Part shown: piece after piece, positions 8,245-17,764 of the stretch | Layout of the letters: the number at the start of each line of letters is the position of its first letter | Position numbering within the stretch: position 1 is the stretch's first letter | Source: Lacisediminihabitans profunda | Lineage (GTDB): Bacteria; Actinomycetota; Actinomycetes; Actinomycetales; Microbacteriaceae | DNA: 64,000 nucleotides | Direction of reading: 5' to 3' | NCBI RefSeq assembly: GCF_008040105.1 | Contig: NZ_VRMG01000008.1 | Location: 124,001-188,000 of the forward strand | The notes under the pieces: generated by a model | What the model was told of the DNA's origin: nothing | The model's database searches: none | The model's input: the letters and a program-made list of their open reading frames with translations, nothing else | Translations under genes and position numbers: made by a program

Positions 8245-11200
8245 ATGTCGGTTGAAAGCGTCGATGGGGCCGCCGGTGCTGAGCTCCGATGGACAACGCG
8301 GTGGCGTAAGCGCATTTCGGAGCTGGTGATGTTGCGTGGATCGAAATCGAAGCGTGACGTCGGCCCCCTGCTCCTGCGACCGCTTACGCCAACACCGGTT
8401 ACAGACCAACACGCAATCTACAGCTCGGAACTCGTCGCGCTGCTGCGCAATCGCAAACGGCGGAAGAACGTCTGGAACATCGCCCTGACTGGCGGCTACG
8501 GCAGCGGCAAAAGCAGCATCCTTGCGGCGGTCCGCGATCGACTTCAACGGCGCGTGGTGGAGGTCTCACTATCGTCGCTAAGCGATATCGGCGTCCAAGC
8601 AGATGCGTCCGATGAAGAAACTAACAACCTCATCCAAAAGGAGATCGTCAAGCAACTCCTTTACCGCGAGCGACCAAGCAAGGTGCCCGGTTCGCGGTTC
8701 CACAGAATCAGCAGGCTGCCATTTTGGCGCGCTGTCGGTGTCTCTATCCTTGTCGGGGGAATCGTAGCTGGGTTGTTCTGGCTTACGGGCTGGGGCGTTC
8801 CGCTTCAGCTCCCCACCGGACGCGGAAGCGAGCGCATTTGGCTACTGGTTGGCATCGGTGCCGGTACCAGTGTTCTTGCCCTCCTCCTCCAAGCTCTCCT
8901 CCACAATCGCGTCCGCATTGACAAGCTCGGGACCGCCTCCACGTCGATATCCCTAAAGACCGACGGCTCCGACGCAGAAGACTCGTTCTTCGATAAGTAC
9001 CTCGACGAAATCGTCTACTTCTTTGAGATGACCCGGCGCAACATTGTGATCGTTGAGGATCTTGATCGTTTCGAAAATCCTGCCATCTACGCCTCGCTAC
9101 GTGCGCTCAACACTGTTCTCAATACTTCACGGCAGCTGCGCCGACGCCCCATGCACTTTATCTACGCCGTACGCGACAGCATCTTTGAGGACCTCACAAA
9201 CGCGAAGCCGCCGACCACTGAGCCAGCGGACAACGACGAGCCCGCAATTTCGACTGAATCGGATAAGTCCGGAGTTTGGCAGGCCGACCGTGCGCTATCG
9301 GGTCCTCCAACGCAACGCACCAAATTCTTCGACCTGGTGATCCCCATCGTCCCGTTCATTACCTACCGCACTTCGCGCGATCTCCTCGTGAAAGCGATGG
9401 AGAGCGTGGACTCGTCTGTGACGGCTGACGCCCTGAGCATTGTTGCGAAGCACATCACCGACATGCGTTTGCTGCTGAACATCATCAACGAATATCGCGT
9501 CTTCCGCGCCCGCGTCCTCACCCCCAATAAGCTCCAAGGCCTCACCGCAAGCGGCCTGTTCGCGATGATGGCATTCAAGAACACCCGGCTGGCAGACTTT
9601 GAGCTTGTCCGAGTCGGTGACAGCACGCTGGATCGGCTCTACCGCGCGACGCGCGACATCATCGACGGCGGCTTGACAGACGTCACTGCTGAGATCGCCG
9701 CTCTTGAGGAGAAACGTGAGCCGGTTGCAGAAACCCGCGCGCGAGCCGAGCAACTGGGTGCCGAGCTGCAGACGCTCACCGCGCGCTGGCTACCGAGGGT
9801 CGACAAAGCCGCTCAGAACATCCAATTCCGAACCAACAACCAGGTTCGCACCACAACCGAGATCGCCACACCGGCCTTTTGGGAGAGCGTGGTCGACGAA
9901 CAAGTCGAGATTGAGGTATTGGCCTCATCTCAAATCGCGTTTCACATCGACGCCGCAGGATTGCGCGCCGAGCTCGGAAAGACCGTACCCGAACGGTGGG
10001 CCGCGCAGGACAACGCCGCACATCGCAGCGAACTCCAGCGACTCAGGGGCCAGCAGCAATGGCTACGCTCCGCAGATTTCCGACAGCTCACGGAACCAAT
10101 GCGGCCACTCCAGCGCGCCGGCAAACCGATCGACTTCCGTAAAGACTTCCTCGACCCGTTGAGCGATCCGCTCTTGATCGACCTCCTCGCCGGGGGCTAC
10201 ATCGATCGCAACTTCCACCTTTACACCTCCGAATTCCACGGGGAGGTCACCTCCGCCAACGCAATGAACTTTCTGGTCCAGCACGTCCAAGCCGAGACAC
10301 CTTCCTACCGCTACGAACTGACGCCGGAGGAAGTCCTTGCCGTCCTCCGAGAAGGCGGCCCGGAGGTGTTCGGCTCCATCGGGCTGTTCAACGTCGCGAT
10401 CTACGACGAACTTCTTCGCTCGGAGGATGTTCGGCTCGACCGCAATATCAAGCTCCTCAACTGGGTGCGCCCCTCCGGGATCGAGTTTTTAGACATCTAC
10501 GCAACCGAAGGGAAACACAAGGAGGAGTTGTTTCGACGGCTCTCGCCTCACTGGCCCGGCATTTTCGAACACATTGCGATGCGCGCGAAGGATGCATCCG
10601 ACGGACTAGAAGCACTCACACTCGCCGCCTTCGAAGGCGCTGATCCTGACCAGGAATACCCCGCAAACGACCTCATCCGCGAACAGATTGCAACCGGCTA
10701 CGAGAAGCTTCGCGAACTCACCGCGGACGACAACGACCCGAGCAGAGCGATCAAAATCCTTCAACGTCTCGGAGTGCGACTGCCGTCCCTGCGAGAGTTG
10801 TCTCCGACGGCGATAGCAGGGATGATCGCCGCACGACAGTATGTGATCACTGCCGAGAGTATTCGAACAGCACTCGGCGAGTCGGACAGCATCGGCCTCG
10901 ATGTCGTCCTGAGCACTGGCGAGGTTGTATTCGACCACGTCATCGCCCACTTCGAGGAATACTTATCAGCCCTCGACAGTACGACTCCTCCGCAACCCAG
11001 CCTTAAAGACATCGGGGTCCTCGTCGAGATTATGTCGGCCGTGGAACAGGCAGAGGCCGGAAAGTCGATAGAAATACTCATGCGTATGCCCGAAGGCAAT
11101 CGAGTCGATGATCTTGACGGCGTACCGGACAACGTCAAGGAGGTCCTGGCTCGGGGTCAGCGCTTCAGCCTCACTCTCCGCAATGTCAACGCGTATATCA

Positions 11201-12003
11201 GCGCGTTATCCATCGACGAGCCGCTGGCGCGCTTCCTCGAGGCCGAACGTGCCATCGACGCCGCAGGCGCGGAATCCACGGAACAAGAAACCCTGGCTTC
11301 TCAACTACTCAACGAGAAACAGCTGACCGTTGAAGCTCGTCTGCTGCTGGCGAAGTCTCTGACCGCAGCGCCCATCGCGATCAACAAGATCTCGGCTAGG
11401 GAGCCCGAACTTATTCAGTCCCTCGTCGAGGAGGGCCTTATTGAAGACGACCCAAGTACATTTGCCGCGCTAAACAGGCCCGAGGCCCAGGTGGCCTACA
11501 TCGTTGGATCGAAGGAGGCGCCCACATATTTCGCTCAGCTCAGTCCGAGCAGCGCGGTCCTCGAGCAACTTATTCGAAGCGAAAACGTCGGCGACGAGAT
11601 CAAGAACCAAATTGCACTTGGTTTGCCTCAGATGCCACAAAACGCCACTCCGGAAGTGCTGGAAGCGCTGGTCTCCTGGAGCTTGGACATCTCAACCCCA
11701 CTGCCTCCCGAGACAATCCAGGCAGTTCAGTCCAGCGGCGTGCGGACCTCCGCGAAAATTGAGGCACTCGCAATCGCCGCACCAACCCTCCCTGCCAGCG
11801 AGGTCCTCTCCTACGTACAGCTGCTACCCGATCCGTATCCAGCCGTGCTCGAACGCAGCACTAAACCAGTCGACCTGCCGTTGGCTCCAAATATGGACAA
11901 CGTACTCACGATCATCGAGGCTAACGGTTCGGGCCCCGTTTCATCGTGGGACCAAGTGGGCGAAGTCTTGCGAGTTTGGATGAGACACCCTCCGAAAGAC
12001 TGA
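8245..12003 (+). CDS. YobI-like membrane-associated P-loop NTPase (giant)
   Basis: A 1252-residue protein. The NTPase region has NIALTGGYGSGKSS (Walker A, about residue 82), VIVEDLDRFENP (Walker B, about 272), FIYAVRD (about 305) and KFFDLVIPIVPF (about 361). This motif set is typical of the YobI family of P-loop NTPases, which are STAND/KAP-like ATPases linked to conflict loci. Two hydrophobic segments near residues 160-185 and 200-225 sit inside the NTPase domain, so it probably faces the cytoplasm from the membrane, as in KAP NTPases. The last 800 residues are helical and solenoid-like with no known catalytic motif. ATG 8245 has a strong ribosome site; the frame is open further upstream but without one. 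It could be a stand-alone sensor/effector or a transport-type NTPase. No partner gene is evident. Confidence 0.7.
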   Translation: MSVESVDGAAGAELRWTTRWRKRISELVMLRGSKSKRDVGPLLLRPLTPTPVTDQHAIYSSELVALLRNRKRRKNVWNIALTGGYGSGKSSILAAVRDRLQRRVVEVSLSSLSDIGVQADASDEETNNLIQKEIVKQLLYRERPSKVPGSRFHRISRLPFWRAVGVSILVGGIVAGLFWLTGWGVPLQLPTGRGSERIWLLVGIGAGTSVLALLLQALLHNRVRIDKLGTASTSISLKTDGSDAEDSFFDKYLDEIVYFFEMTRRNIVIVEDLDRFENPAIYASLRALNTVLNTSRQLRRRPMHFIYAVRDSIFEDLTNAKPPTTEPADNDEPAISTESDKSGVWQADRALSGPPTQRTKFFDLVIPIVPFITYRTSRDLLVKAMESVDSSVTADALSIVAKHITDMRLLLNIINEYRVFRARVLTPNKLQGLTASGLFAMMAFKNTRLADFELVRVGDSTLDRLYRATRDIIDGGLTDVTAEIAALEEKREPVAETRARAEQLGAELQTLTARWLPRVDKAAQNIQFRTNNQVRTTTEIATPAFWESVVDEQVEIEVLASSQIAFHIDAAGLRAELGKTVPERWAAQDNAAHRSELQRLRGQQQWLRSADFRQLTEPMRPLQRAGKPIDFRKDFLDPLSDPLLIDLLAGGYIDRNFHLYTSEFHGEVTSANAMNFLVQHVQAETPSYRYELTPEEVLAVLREGGPEVFGSIGLFNVAIYDELLRSEDVRLDRNIKLLNWVRPSGIEFLDIYATEGKHKEELFRRLSPHWPGIFEHIAMRAKDASDGLEALTLAAFEGADPDQEYPANDLIREQIATGYEKLRELTADDNDPSRAIKILQRLGVRLPSLRELSPTAIAGMIAARQYVITAESIRTALGESDSIGLDVVLSTGEVVFDHVIAHFEEYLSALDSTTPPQPSLKDIGVLVEIMSAVEQAEAGKSIEILMRMPEGNRVDDLDGVPDNVKEVLARGQRFSLTLRNVNAYISALSIDEPLARFLEAERAIDAAGAESTEQETLASQLLNEKQLTVEARLLLAKSLTAAPIAINKISAREPELIQSLVEEGLIEDDPSTFAALNRPEAQVAYIVGSKEAPTYFAQLSPSSAVLEQLIRSENVGDEIKNQIALGLPQMPQNATPEVLEALVSWSLDISTPLPPETIQAVQSSGVRTSAKIEALAIAAPTLPASEVLSYVQLLPDPYPAVLERSTKPVDLPLAPNMDNVLTIIEANGSGPVSSWDQVGEVLRVWMRHPPKD

Positions 12004-12130
12004 CGGCGCTCCACTCGCGCTCTCCAGAAAGACTCAGTTGGCGTCAGCGAAAATCGCGCGGGTGAAAGAAGCAAGAGAAAAGGCGAAAGGTACATCGAGT
12101 AGCGGCAGTGTCAATGGAATCACCTGAGCG

Positions 12131-12829
12131 TCAGGGGACATTGCGCCACCTCGTCTCTGCCCTCAGTTTCTTGTCCCGACGCAGCGACTTCGAGAATTGC
12201 CACCAGTCGGGAAAGGACTCTGCTCGCCGCGTCCCGAGCTCCGGAACCGGCCGGTAGTAGTCCCGATTGTTCGGACCGAACGGCACCGACTTGCCTTCTC
12301 GGTAGGTGATGTAGTCGTACGGTTGACGCCCCGGAGCACGGTGGCGGACGAAGAAGATCGCTGAGCCGTCAAACTCATCCCCGTCAGGAGCAATGTCTTC
12401 GATCCATGTCCAAGGGATGTGTCCGCACTCGATTACGTTCGGTGCCGGGTTGGAAGTCCGGGCGAGGGTGCGTCGGTTCTCCGCGTCGAAGTAGCTCTCG
12501 ACTCCCCTAACGATCACTTCGATCCCGCCGTGGCCGATCTCGATAATCTCAGGCCCCGTGAAGGCGTAGCCTCGCCACGTCATATTGTTGCTGCCGTCGT
12601 AACCGCGCTTGTAGCGAGCCACATTCATCACGATGATCTTGCTGTTCAGACCCTTCGTACGGATCGGGCCGAGGACCTCCCACGCCTTCGCTTCAAGCTC
12701 GCGAACGCGCTCGCGTTGTTGTCGGAATGACAGACGGCGGCCGAGAAGGAAGATCGCGACGGTGACTCCGAGCGCAGCTACCGCGACGGCCAAAGCCGCG
12801 AGGTCCACCCACGAGAACGTGCCGGTCAT
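12131..12829 (-). CDS. Membrane-anchored hypothetical protein
   Basis: A 232-residue protein with one N-terminal transmembrane helix (about residues 8-30, LAALAVAVAALGVTVAIFLL), a short basic coiled stretch (RRLSFRQQRERVRELEAKAW) and a soluble cytoplasmic domain rich in aromatic residues. I chose the internal ATG at 12829 because it begins just before the membrane helix. It lies downstream of the Lamassu-like nuclease gene on the same strand and convergent with the YobI-like gene. No family recognised. Confidence 0.55.
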   Translation of the reverse strand: MTGTFSWVDLAALAVAVAALGVTVAIFLLGRRLSFRQQRERVRELEAKAWEVLGPIRTKGLNSKIIVMNVARYKRGYDGSNNMTWRGYAFTGPEIIEIGHGGIEVIVRGVESYFDAENRRTLARTSNPAPNVIECGHIPWTWIEDIAPDGDEFDGSAIFFVRHRAPGRQPYDYITYREGKSVPFGPNNRDYYRPVPELGTRRAESFPDWWQFSKSLRRDKKLRAETRWRNVP

Positions 12830-13013
12830 CGAACAAGCGTACCGACGGCACAGAGTGAGCCAACCGTCGACCAACACGCGTCATGTAGGGCTTTGTTTCG
12901 CATCATCGCCCGATGGAAAGTACACCCCACGTACCTACAACAATTTTACCGCGCGTCCGCGCATTCGCACGACAGCGGCAACGCAGGCGATCCGAATTCG
13001 CGCATCCGGGTTG

Positions 13014-14966
13014 TTAGCGCATCGCGCTAGGCGTCGGCCTGTTCCCACGCACGACCGCAACGACCGTGCTGTTCGTCACCGTGCCAGCTGCATCTCGTCG
13101 GTGGGCGACCCATATCGAGTCGTTGATGTGCGGTGTGCCGTCCGTGTGGTCGGTGAGGTCCAGCACGAGCAGCTGCCCGAGAGGCTCGTTCGTCGATTGG
13201 TATTCGACAGCCTGAGCCAAATACGCCGCCTCCAGGCTCGCTCTTGCCGCGTTGCTGAGTTCCCGCTTGACCTCAGTGACGTACCGCCGCGCCCCGTCGA
13301 AGGTGGCAATGACGTCCGCGCGACCACCCGCAATGTTCGAGTGCTCCTTTCCAACGCGGCCCGCCAGGTCCGATGCATTGAGGAACTCGTGGAAATGGTT
13401 CTGGATGTCCGCTTCAAGCGGCGGAGCACCGCCTTGAGGGATTCGCGCGGTGTACGGCTGCGAGTTATCCCCGACGTGGACGAGAAACCGAACGGTGTTG
13501 ACGACGAGAAGTGAGAAGTCTGCCTTTGCCATGCCTACGAAAGCCGGGTTCTCGCTGAGGTTTGCTACGAGGCCAGCGCAAAGGCGGTCGATGAGCTCGT
13601 TCGTTGGTCGATCACCGGCAAAGCTGCCAACGAACGTTTGACGGGCTGCTTCCTCGAGTCGCGCTCGATGAGGGCTTTCGAGGTCACCCAGCAAAGTGGA
13701 TGCCGGCCCCAACAGCGCTCGGAGGTATGGCTCACTAGGAGATGACTCCTCAGGTGCGTCACTCGGTTCGCGCCTGGCTGCGCGACCGAGGTGAACGAGA
13801 TCCAAGAGTTCGTAAATCTCTGGCGGGAGCTCAGGCTCATCTCGCCGCCTATCGATAGTGACGGCCCGCTCAAGCTGGTGTGCCATCGCTTCGCGTTGAG
13901 CGATCTCGTTCACAAGCCTTGGCTGAATGATCGAGGTCACCGTCCGGAGGTTGGTGAACTGCCGGTCAGCCTCGTATACCTTGATGATCGCGTCGACCGC
14001 GACCCAGGTGTCGAGGAACGCGTCCTCTTCGAGCTCGGTCGCGGCGGTCTCCAGCTGCCATGCCAGGGAAATCCATGCCAGTTGCGCACTGTGGCGCGCG
14101 GTGGCCTGGTGTCGACTGTGCATGCCGTAGGTGAGCAGGGCCCTTTGATCTGCGATAGCTCGAGCTGCCTGCGCCGACATGGAAAGTGTCGTCTTGTCTA
14201 CCTCGTCGAAGGCGATGAGAGCGGTGCAGGTTTGCGCAAACGCAGCGGCGTCCTCCCGTCCTTCGATCTGACGAGCGATCGCCTCGAATCCGTCCCGAGC
14301 ATCGCGAATCTTGCCGACAAGCTCTTCTTTGCCCGTCTGCATCAGAGCATCTCGGAGTTGCCCAACAGCACTCTCATACGCGGCGTCCTCACTGCCTCGC
14401 TCAGCCAGCGTGGCTAGCGCCCCAGCGAAGCGTGCTCGCTCCGCGGGAGTTGTCCAGATGTCCGCGGCAACGCCAAGTGCCCGGGCCAGAGGGTCATTGA
14501 AGTCTTCCGGGTAGTCCTGAACTGGACCCGTGAGCAGCGCCAGAAGCCGGTACGGAGCAACCGTCGTCTTGGCCGCTACTTCGAGAGCGATATCGAGCTG
14601 CAGTCCCGCGAGCAATGGACTCGACGCGATGGCCACTTCTCCAGGAAGTAAGGCGTCGTGCAGTGTGGCGGCCACGAGACTCAGGGCCCGCTCGTCGTCG
14701 AGCAAGATGTCTGCTGTTTCACGCAGAGCAAGGTAGCTGTGCTGGTGCGCCAGACCCGCGGCAAAGCTCAGGAGCGCCTCGGCGTGCTCGTCCGTCCACA
14801 ATCCGTCTCGTAGCTGCGAGCAAAAGGCATACGCCAGGTATGGAGCAAGGGGGTCGGCAGCCAGCCCAGAGGCTTCGGCGGCTATTTCGGCAACGGTCCC
14901 GAGCGAATCCAGAGTTACGGCGCTGGGGTCCGTCTTCGCTTCGGCAAGGTATTCAGCGATCGACAC
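13014..14966 (-). CDS. Large helical protein with C-terminal PD-(D/E)XK nuclease domain (Lamassu LmuA-like)
   Basis: A 650-residue protein. The first ~500 residues are almost entirely helical, Ala- and Glu-rich, and lack a known catalytic motif. The C-terminus has the PD-(D/E)XK pattern: RADVIATF (catalytic Asp about 550), then TEVKRE about 15 residues later (Glu and Lys), then a helix and strand (QLLVLDLT). It is the last gene of a three-gene run with a middle-component protein and an SMC-like ATPase. That arrangement is shared by ABC-three-component and Lamassu/Ddm systems, where a nuclease effector is held by the SMC complex. In typical LmuA/DdmA the nuclease domain is N-terminal, so this order is unusual. 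I prefer GTG 14966, five bases after GGGAGG; GTG 14972 is the alternative. Confidence 0.6.
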   Translation of the reverse strand: MSIAEYLAEAKTDPSAVTLDSLGTVAEIAAEASGLAADPLAPYLAYAFCSQLRDGLWTDEHAEALLSFAAGLAHQHSYLALRETADILLDDERALSLVAATLHDALLPGEVAIASSPLLAGLQLDIALEVAAKTTVAPYRLLALLTGPVQDYPEDFNDPLARALGVAADIWTTPAERARFAGALATLAERGSEDAAYESAVGQLRDALMQTGKEELVGKIRDARDGFEAIARQIEGREDAAAFAQTCTALIAFDEVDKTTLSMSAQAARAIADQRALLTYGMHSRHQATARHSAQLAWISLAWQLETAATELEEDAFLDTWVAVDAIIKVYEADRQFTNLRTVTSIIQPRLVNEIAQREAMAHQLERAVTIDRRRDEPELPPEIYELLDLVHLGRAARREPSDAPEESSPSEPYLRALLGPASTLLGDLESPHRARLEEAARQTFVGSFAGDRPTNELIDRLCAGLVANLSENPAFVGMAKADFSLLVVNTVRFLVHVGDNSQPYTARIPQGGAPPLEADIQNHFHEFLNASDLAGRVGKEHSNIAGGRADVIATFDGARRYVTEVKRELSNAARASLEAAYLAQAVEYQSTNEPLGQLLVLDLTDHTDGTPHINDSIWVAHRRDAAGTVTNSTVVAVVRGNRPTPSAMR

Positions 14967-15003
14967 CGTCACCTCCCAGGATGTCTGTCATTTGGCTGGA
15001 TCT

Positions 15004-16989
15004 TTAGAAGAGCGTTGTCCGGTTTGGTTTCGGCTCGATCGTGCCGGACACCCCCGACACGGCTGCTGCGAGGGACTTATCCGCTGTCGTCACAAGGATT
15101 TGCAGTCCAGGTTCTTCGGCCGCAGCGGTGACCAAGCCTTGGAGGAGGGTCTGTGCGTGGTCGTCCTGCACTTCTTCGGCTTTGAGGCTGTCGAGCAATA
15201 GGAGGCCTGGGTGTCCCGCGATATCGCGAGTGCGTGCTGTGCGCAGCAGCGCGACGACGAGGGCGTAGCGCAGACGAAGGCGTTCGCCCGGACTCTGCGA
15301 GCTGAAGCTTGACCGCGCGCCTCCACCCTTGGTGACGTCCATGTTGCCGTTGCCTTTGATCTTGATGCTCTCTAGCTCGCTAATTCCGAAGGCAAGGGCA
15401 AGGTCGCGGGTGGCATCGCTCAGATCGGAGTAGAGCGCGGCGCTTACCTGCGCGATCTCATCTTTGAGAATTTCGCTTGCGGCGCTGAGCACGACGACAG
15501 ATACGGGTGGTTCGGCCTCTTCAGGAGTCATCGCCTGGAGCGCTTCAACGACGGCCGTGGCGGCGGCGAATTCGTGTTCTGCTTCGATCCGCTCGGTCAT
15601 TTGTCGCACGCTTTGTGCTTGGGCGATCCGCCCGTCAACCGAGTTGAGGTCGTCCTGCGCGGCGCTGAAGTCGTAGTGCGACTTATTCTTCGCCGCGTCT
15701 AGGGCCTTCTCGGCTGCGCGCGTCGCCGCGAGAGCTTCGATTGCTTGAGTCTCGCGCTCGGCGTAGTCGTCTTCTTCGTCGAGGTGAAGCGTTGTGTCGC
15801 AGACAGCGCAGTGATGGTCGTCGTGCTCTCGCGAGCGACGCTGAGCGCTGATTGGGGTCTCGCATCGGGGACAGAACTGCGGATTCAGGCCGTGGAACAG
15901 GGCGCTTGCCGCTTTCGACTCGCGGAGACCGTTGAGGGCCTTTTCGTCGGCAACACGGGCGATCTGCGCATCGCCGAAGGCAGTGGCTGCTGCTTCCACC
16001 GCCTGTCTGGCAGCGGCGACGCGAGCGCCTGCGTCAGCGGCGAGTCCGATCAAGTCCTGCAGGCTTTCGGCTGGAATCTGATTGCTAAGAGCTTCGAGGC
16101 GGGTCTCGGCACTCGCGCTTCGGTCCCGTGCGTCTTGAAGTTGTTTCGCGATGGCTGTATTCGTGTCACGACCCCGGCGTTGTTCTGCCTTGAACTCGCT
16201 GTCGAGACGCTGAGCGAGCGCCCTGACCCGCATCGAGCGCGTTGCCTCGGGCATGTCGAGGAAGACCTGCATCATTCTTACGGGCAGTTGATCACCCGCC
16301 GTGCTGCCGAGCAAGATCGTATCTGCGCCGGACGGCGGATACAGGACGCCGAAGTACGCGGGCCAGCCGTGCGACTTGATGATGCCGGCTTCGTCGTCGT
16401 TGCGTGCTCGATTGAAGACTTGCATCTCTTCGAGCCCGAGTTGGGTCATCATGAACGCGCCAACTTGCTCGGCCCATTCGTCGCTGCTCTGGGCGCTCGC
16501 CAGCTCGGTCGTGCCTGCTGCGATCGAGTCATCGCTTGCTGCCAGATCTGCGATCGTACCCGCCAAGATGCGGCCTTCAGTAACCTCGGACGTGTCCAGC
16601 GAGAGCCGGAATCCGATCGGTTGACCGTTGATGTGCACGTCAAGCGAGACCTCTTTGAGCCAGGACAGTACGTCGGCTTGTAGATTGCGTGGCTCTCCTC
16701 TGAGGACAAGCGTGAGCACTTCGAGGATGCTGGTTTTGCCTCGGAGATTGTCAGCTGCGATGACCGTGACCCCGAGTCCAAAGTCAAAGGTCTCGTCGAA
16801 AGCACCTGCTTCGACTGCCCCGGCCTTGTCGCCACGGACTCTTAGACGATCTAGCCGAATGCTGCGCCGGCGTCGGTTGCTCGTCGTCAGATTCAACCCG
16901 TAGTCGTTGAGGGTCTGTTCGACGATTTCCTGGGAGCACTCGGCAGCGGAAGCGATCCGCTCGATGAGGGTGGTGCTTGCTTCGCTCAC
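15004..16989 (-). CDS. SMC/Rad50-like ATPase with zinc motif (Lamassu LmuB / ABC-3C-like)
   Basis: A 661-residue protein with split ABC ATPase halves: Walker A AADNLRGKTSILE (about residue 80) at the N-terminus, and a signature SPGERLRLRYALV (about 563) plus Walker B GLLLLDSLKAEE (about 596) at the C-terminus. Between them are two coiled-coil arms and a zinc motif (CPRC ... CAVC, about 370-395) at the predicted hinge. This is the compact SMC/Rad50 layout of Lamassu LmuB (DdmC) and ABC-3C ATPases, which sense unusual DNA such as ends or plasmids. GTG 16989 shares a base with the upstream TAG, so translation is coupled to the middle component. A Rad50-like repair ATPase is less likely because no Mre11 is present. 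Confidence 0.72.
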   Translation of the reverse strand: MSEASTTLIERIASAAECSQEIVEQTLNDYGLNLTTSNRRRRSIRLDRLRVRGDKAGAVEAGAFDETFDFGLGVTVIAADNLRGKTSILEVLTLVLRGEPRNLQADVLSWLKEVSLDVHINGQPIGFRLSLDTSEVTEGRILAGTIADLAASDDSIAAGTTELASAQSSDEWAEQVGAFMMTQLGLEEMQVFNRARNDDEAGIIKSHGWPAYFGVLYPPSGADTILLGSTAGDQLPVRMMQVFLDMPEATRSMRVRALAQRLDSEFKAEQRRGRDTNTAIAKQLQDARDRSASAETRLEALSNQIPAESLQDLIGLAADAGARVAAARQAVEAAATAFGDAQIARVADEKALNGLRESKAASALFHGLNPQFCPRCETPISAQRRSREHDDHHCAVCDTTLHLDEEDDYAERETQAIEALAATRAAEKALDAAKNKSHYDFSAAQDDLNSVDGRIAQAQSVRQMTERIEAEHEFAAATAVVEALQAMTPEEAEPPVSVVVLSAASEILKDEIAQVSAALYSDLSDATRDLALAFGISELESIKIKGNGNMDVTKGGGARSSFSSQSPGERLRLRYALVVALLRTARTRDIAGHPGLLLLDSLKAEEVQDDHAQTLLQGLVTAAAEEPGLQILVTTADKSLAAAVSGVSGTIEPKPNRTTLF

Positions 16990-17675
16990 TATTGTTGTCC
17001 GCCCTCTGCGCTCGCCAGCGCATCCTTAAGTCGTTGTCTTGCGCGGGCTGCGATACCTGCGATGTGAGTTCCGAGCGCGGCATCGGCGTACTCAGGCTGG
17101 AGGTACTGAATGTCACGCAGTGCACTGCCGCGCCGGCCTGCGGCAAGATCGGCCACGAGCGTCGACCGCTCGACGTAGTAAGAAAGGTCCGGTGCCGTAT
17201 CGACGATCGTCTGCGCTGCAGTTCGGCCAGAGGAGGTGAGGTAGTAGTCATGCTGCGTGATGTGACCGTTGCTGCCTTGCTTCCGGCGGATCACAAGTCC
17301 AGGAGTACGTAGCACTGATAGCGCTTCATCGAGTGGCTCGTACGCGCCGAAAAGATAGCGAAGCATCTGGTAGGAACGGACCTCGGGCTCGTCACTCTCC
17401 AGGATGTGGCGAGCTAGGTCGAGATCCTCTGGGTTGCTGTCGCGCTCGTAGCGCGAGATCAGCTCGTCGGCGAGGTAGTCCGGATTGCGAAGCCAGAAGT
17501 CGAGCTTCTGGAGCAAGACTTGAGAGTGAAGAACCGCAACTGCGTCCGACGGAGCGTCTGTCGGCATCGGCTCGGAAAGAGGCTCGGCTGCCGCAGCGAT
17601 GAGAAGCAAGAGGCGAACGGCATCTTGATAGACACTGGTCGTACGCCCATCCGCCACCACCTCAAAGTTCACCAC
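16989..17675 (-). CDS. ABC-3C middle component / Lamassu LmuC-like protein
   Basis: A 228-residue, mostly helical protein with a probable winged-helix segment near the C-terminal third (VIRRKQGSNGHITQHDYYLT followed by SSGRTAA). It is directly upstream of and overlapping the SMC-like ATPase gene, the usual place and size of the middle component of ABC-3C and Lamassu systems, which bridges ATPase and effector. The start is GTG 17675. The function is inferred from context, size and fold pattern, not from a catalytic motif. Confidence 0.55.
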   Translation of the reverse strand: MVNFEVVADGRTTSVYQDAVRLLLLIAAAAEPLSEPMPTDAPSDAVAVLHSQVLLQKLDFWLRNPDYLADELISRYERDSNPEDLDLARHILESDEPEVRSYQMLRYLFGAYEPLDEALSVLRTPGLVIRRKQGSNGHITQHDYYLTSSGRTAAQTIVDTAPDLSYYVERSTLVADLAAGRRGSALRDIQYLQPEYADAALGTHIAGIAARARQRLKDALASAEGGQQ

Positions 17676-17764
17676 AGAACTGAGGTTAGTGGGCTGCCGT
17701 GTCTCTGCGAGGGAGGCTCGGCATGCCTAGCTGAGCGACTAGCTGGTGCAGGGCGCGCCCGACT

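Noticed and set aside
12633-13514. 293-codon plus-strand frame
   Set aside because: It is antisense to the membrane-anchored protein and the nuclease gene, Arg-rich, with no ribosome site; the genes on the other strand show clear motifs.
15745-16683. 312-codon plus-strand frame
   Set aside because: It lies fully antisense to the SMC-like ATPase with its Walker and zinc motifs; a high-GC shadow.
13014-17675. Wadjet-like (JetABCD) interpretation of the SMC trio
   Set aside because: The SMC-like protein is far too short for JetC, and no JetD-type topoisomerase-like gene is present; Lamassu/ABC-3C fits size and order better.
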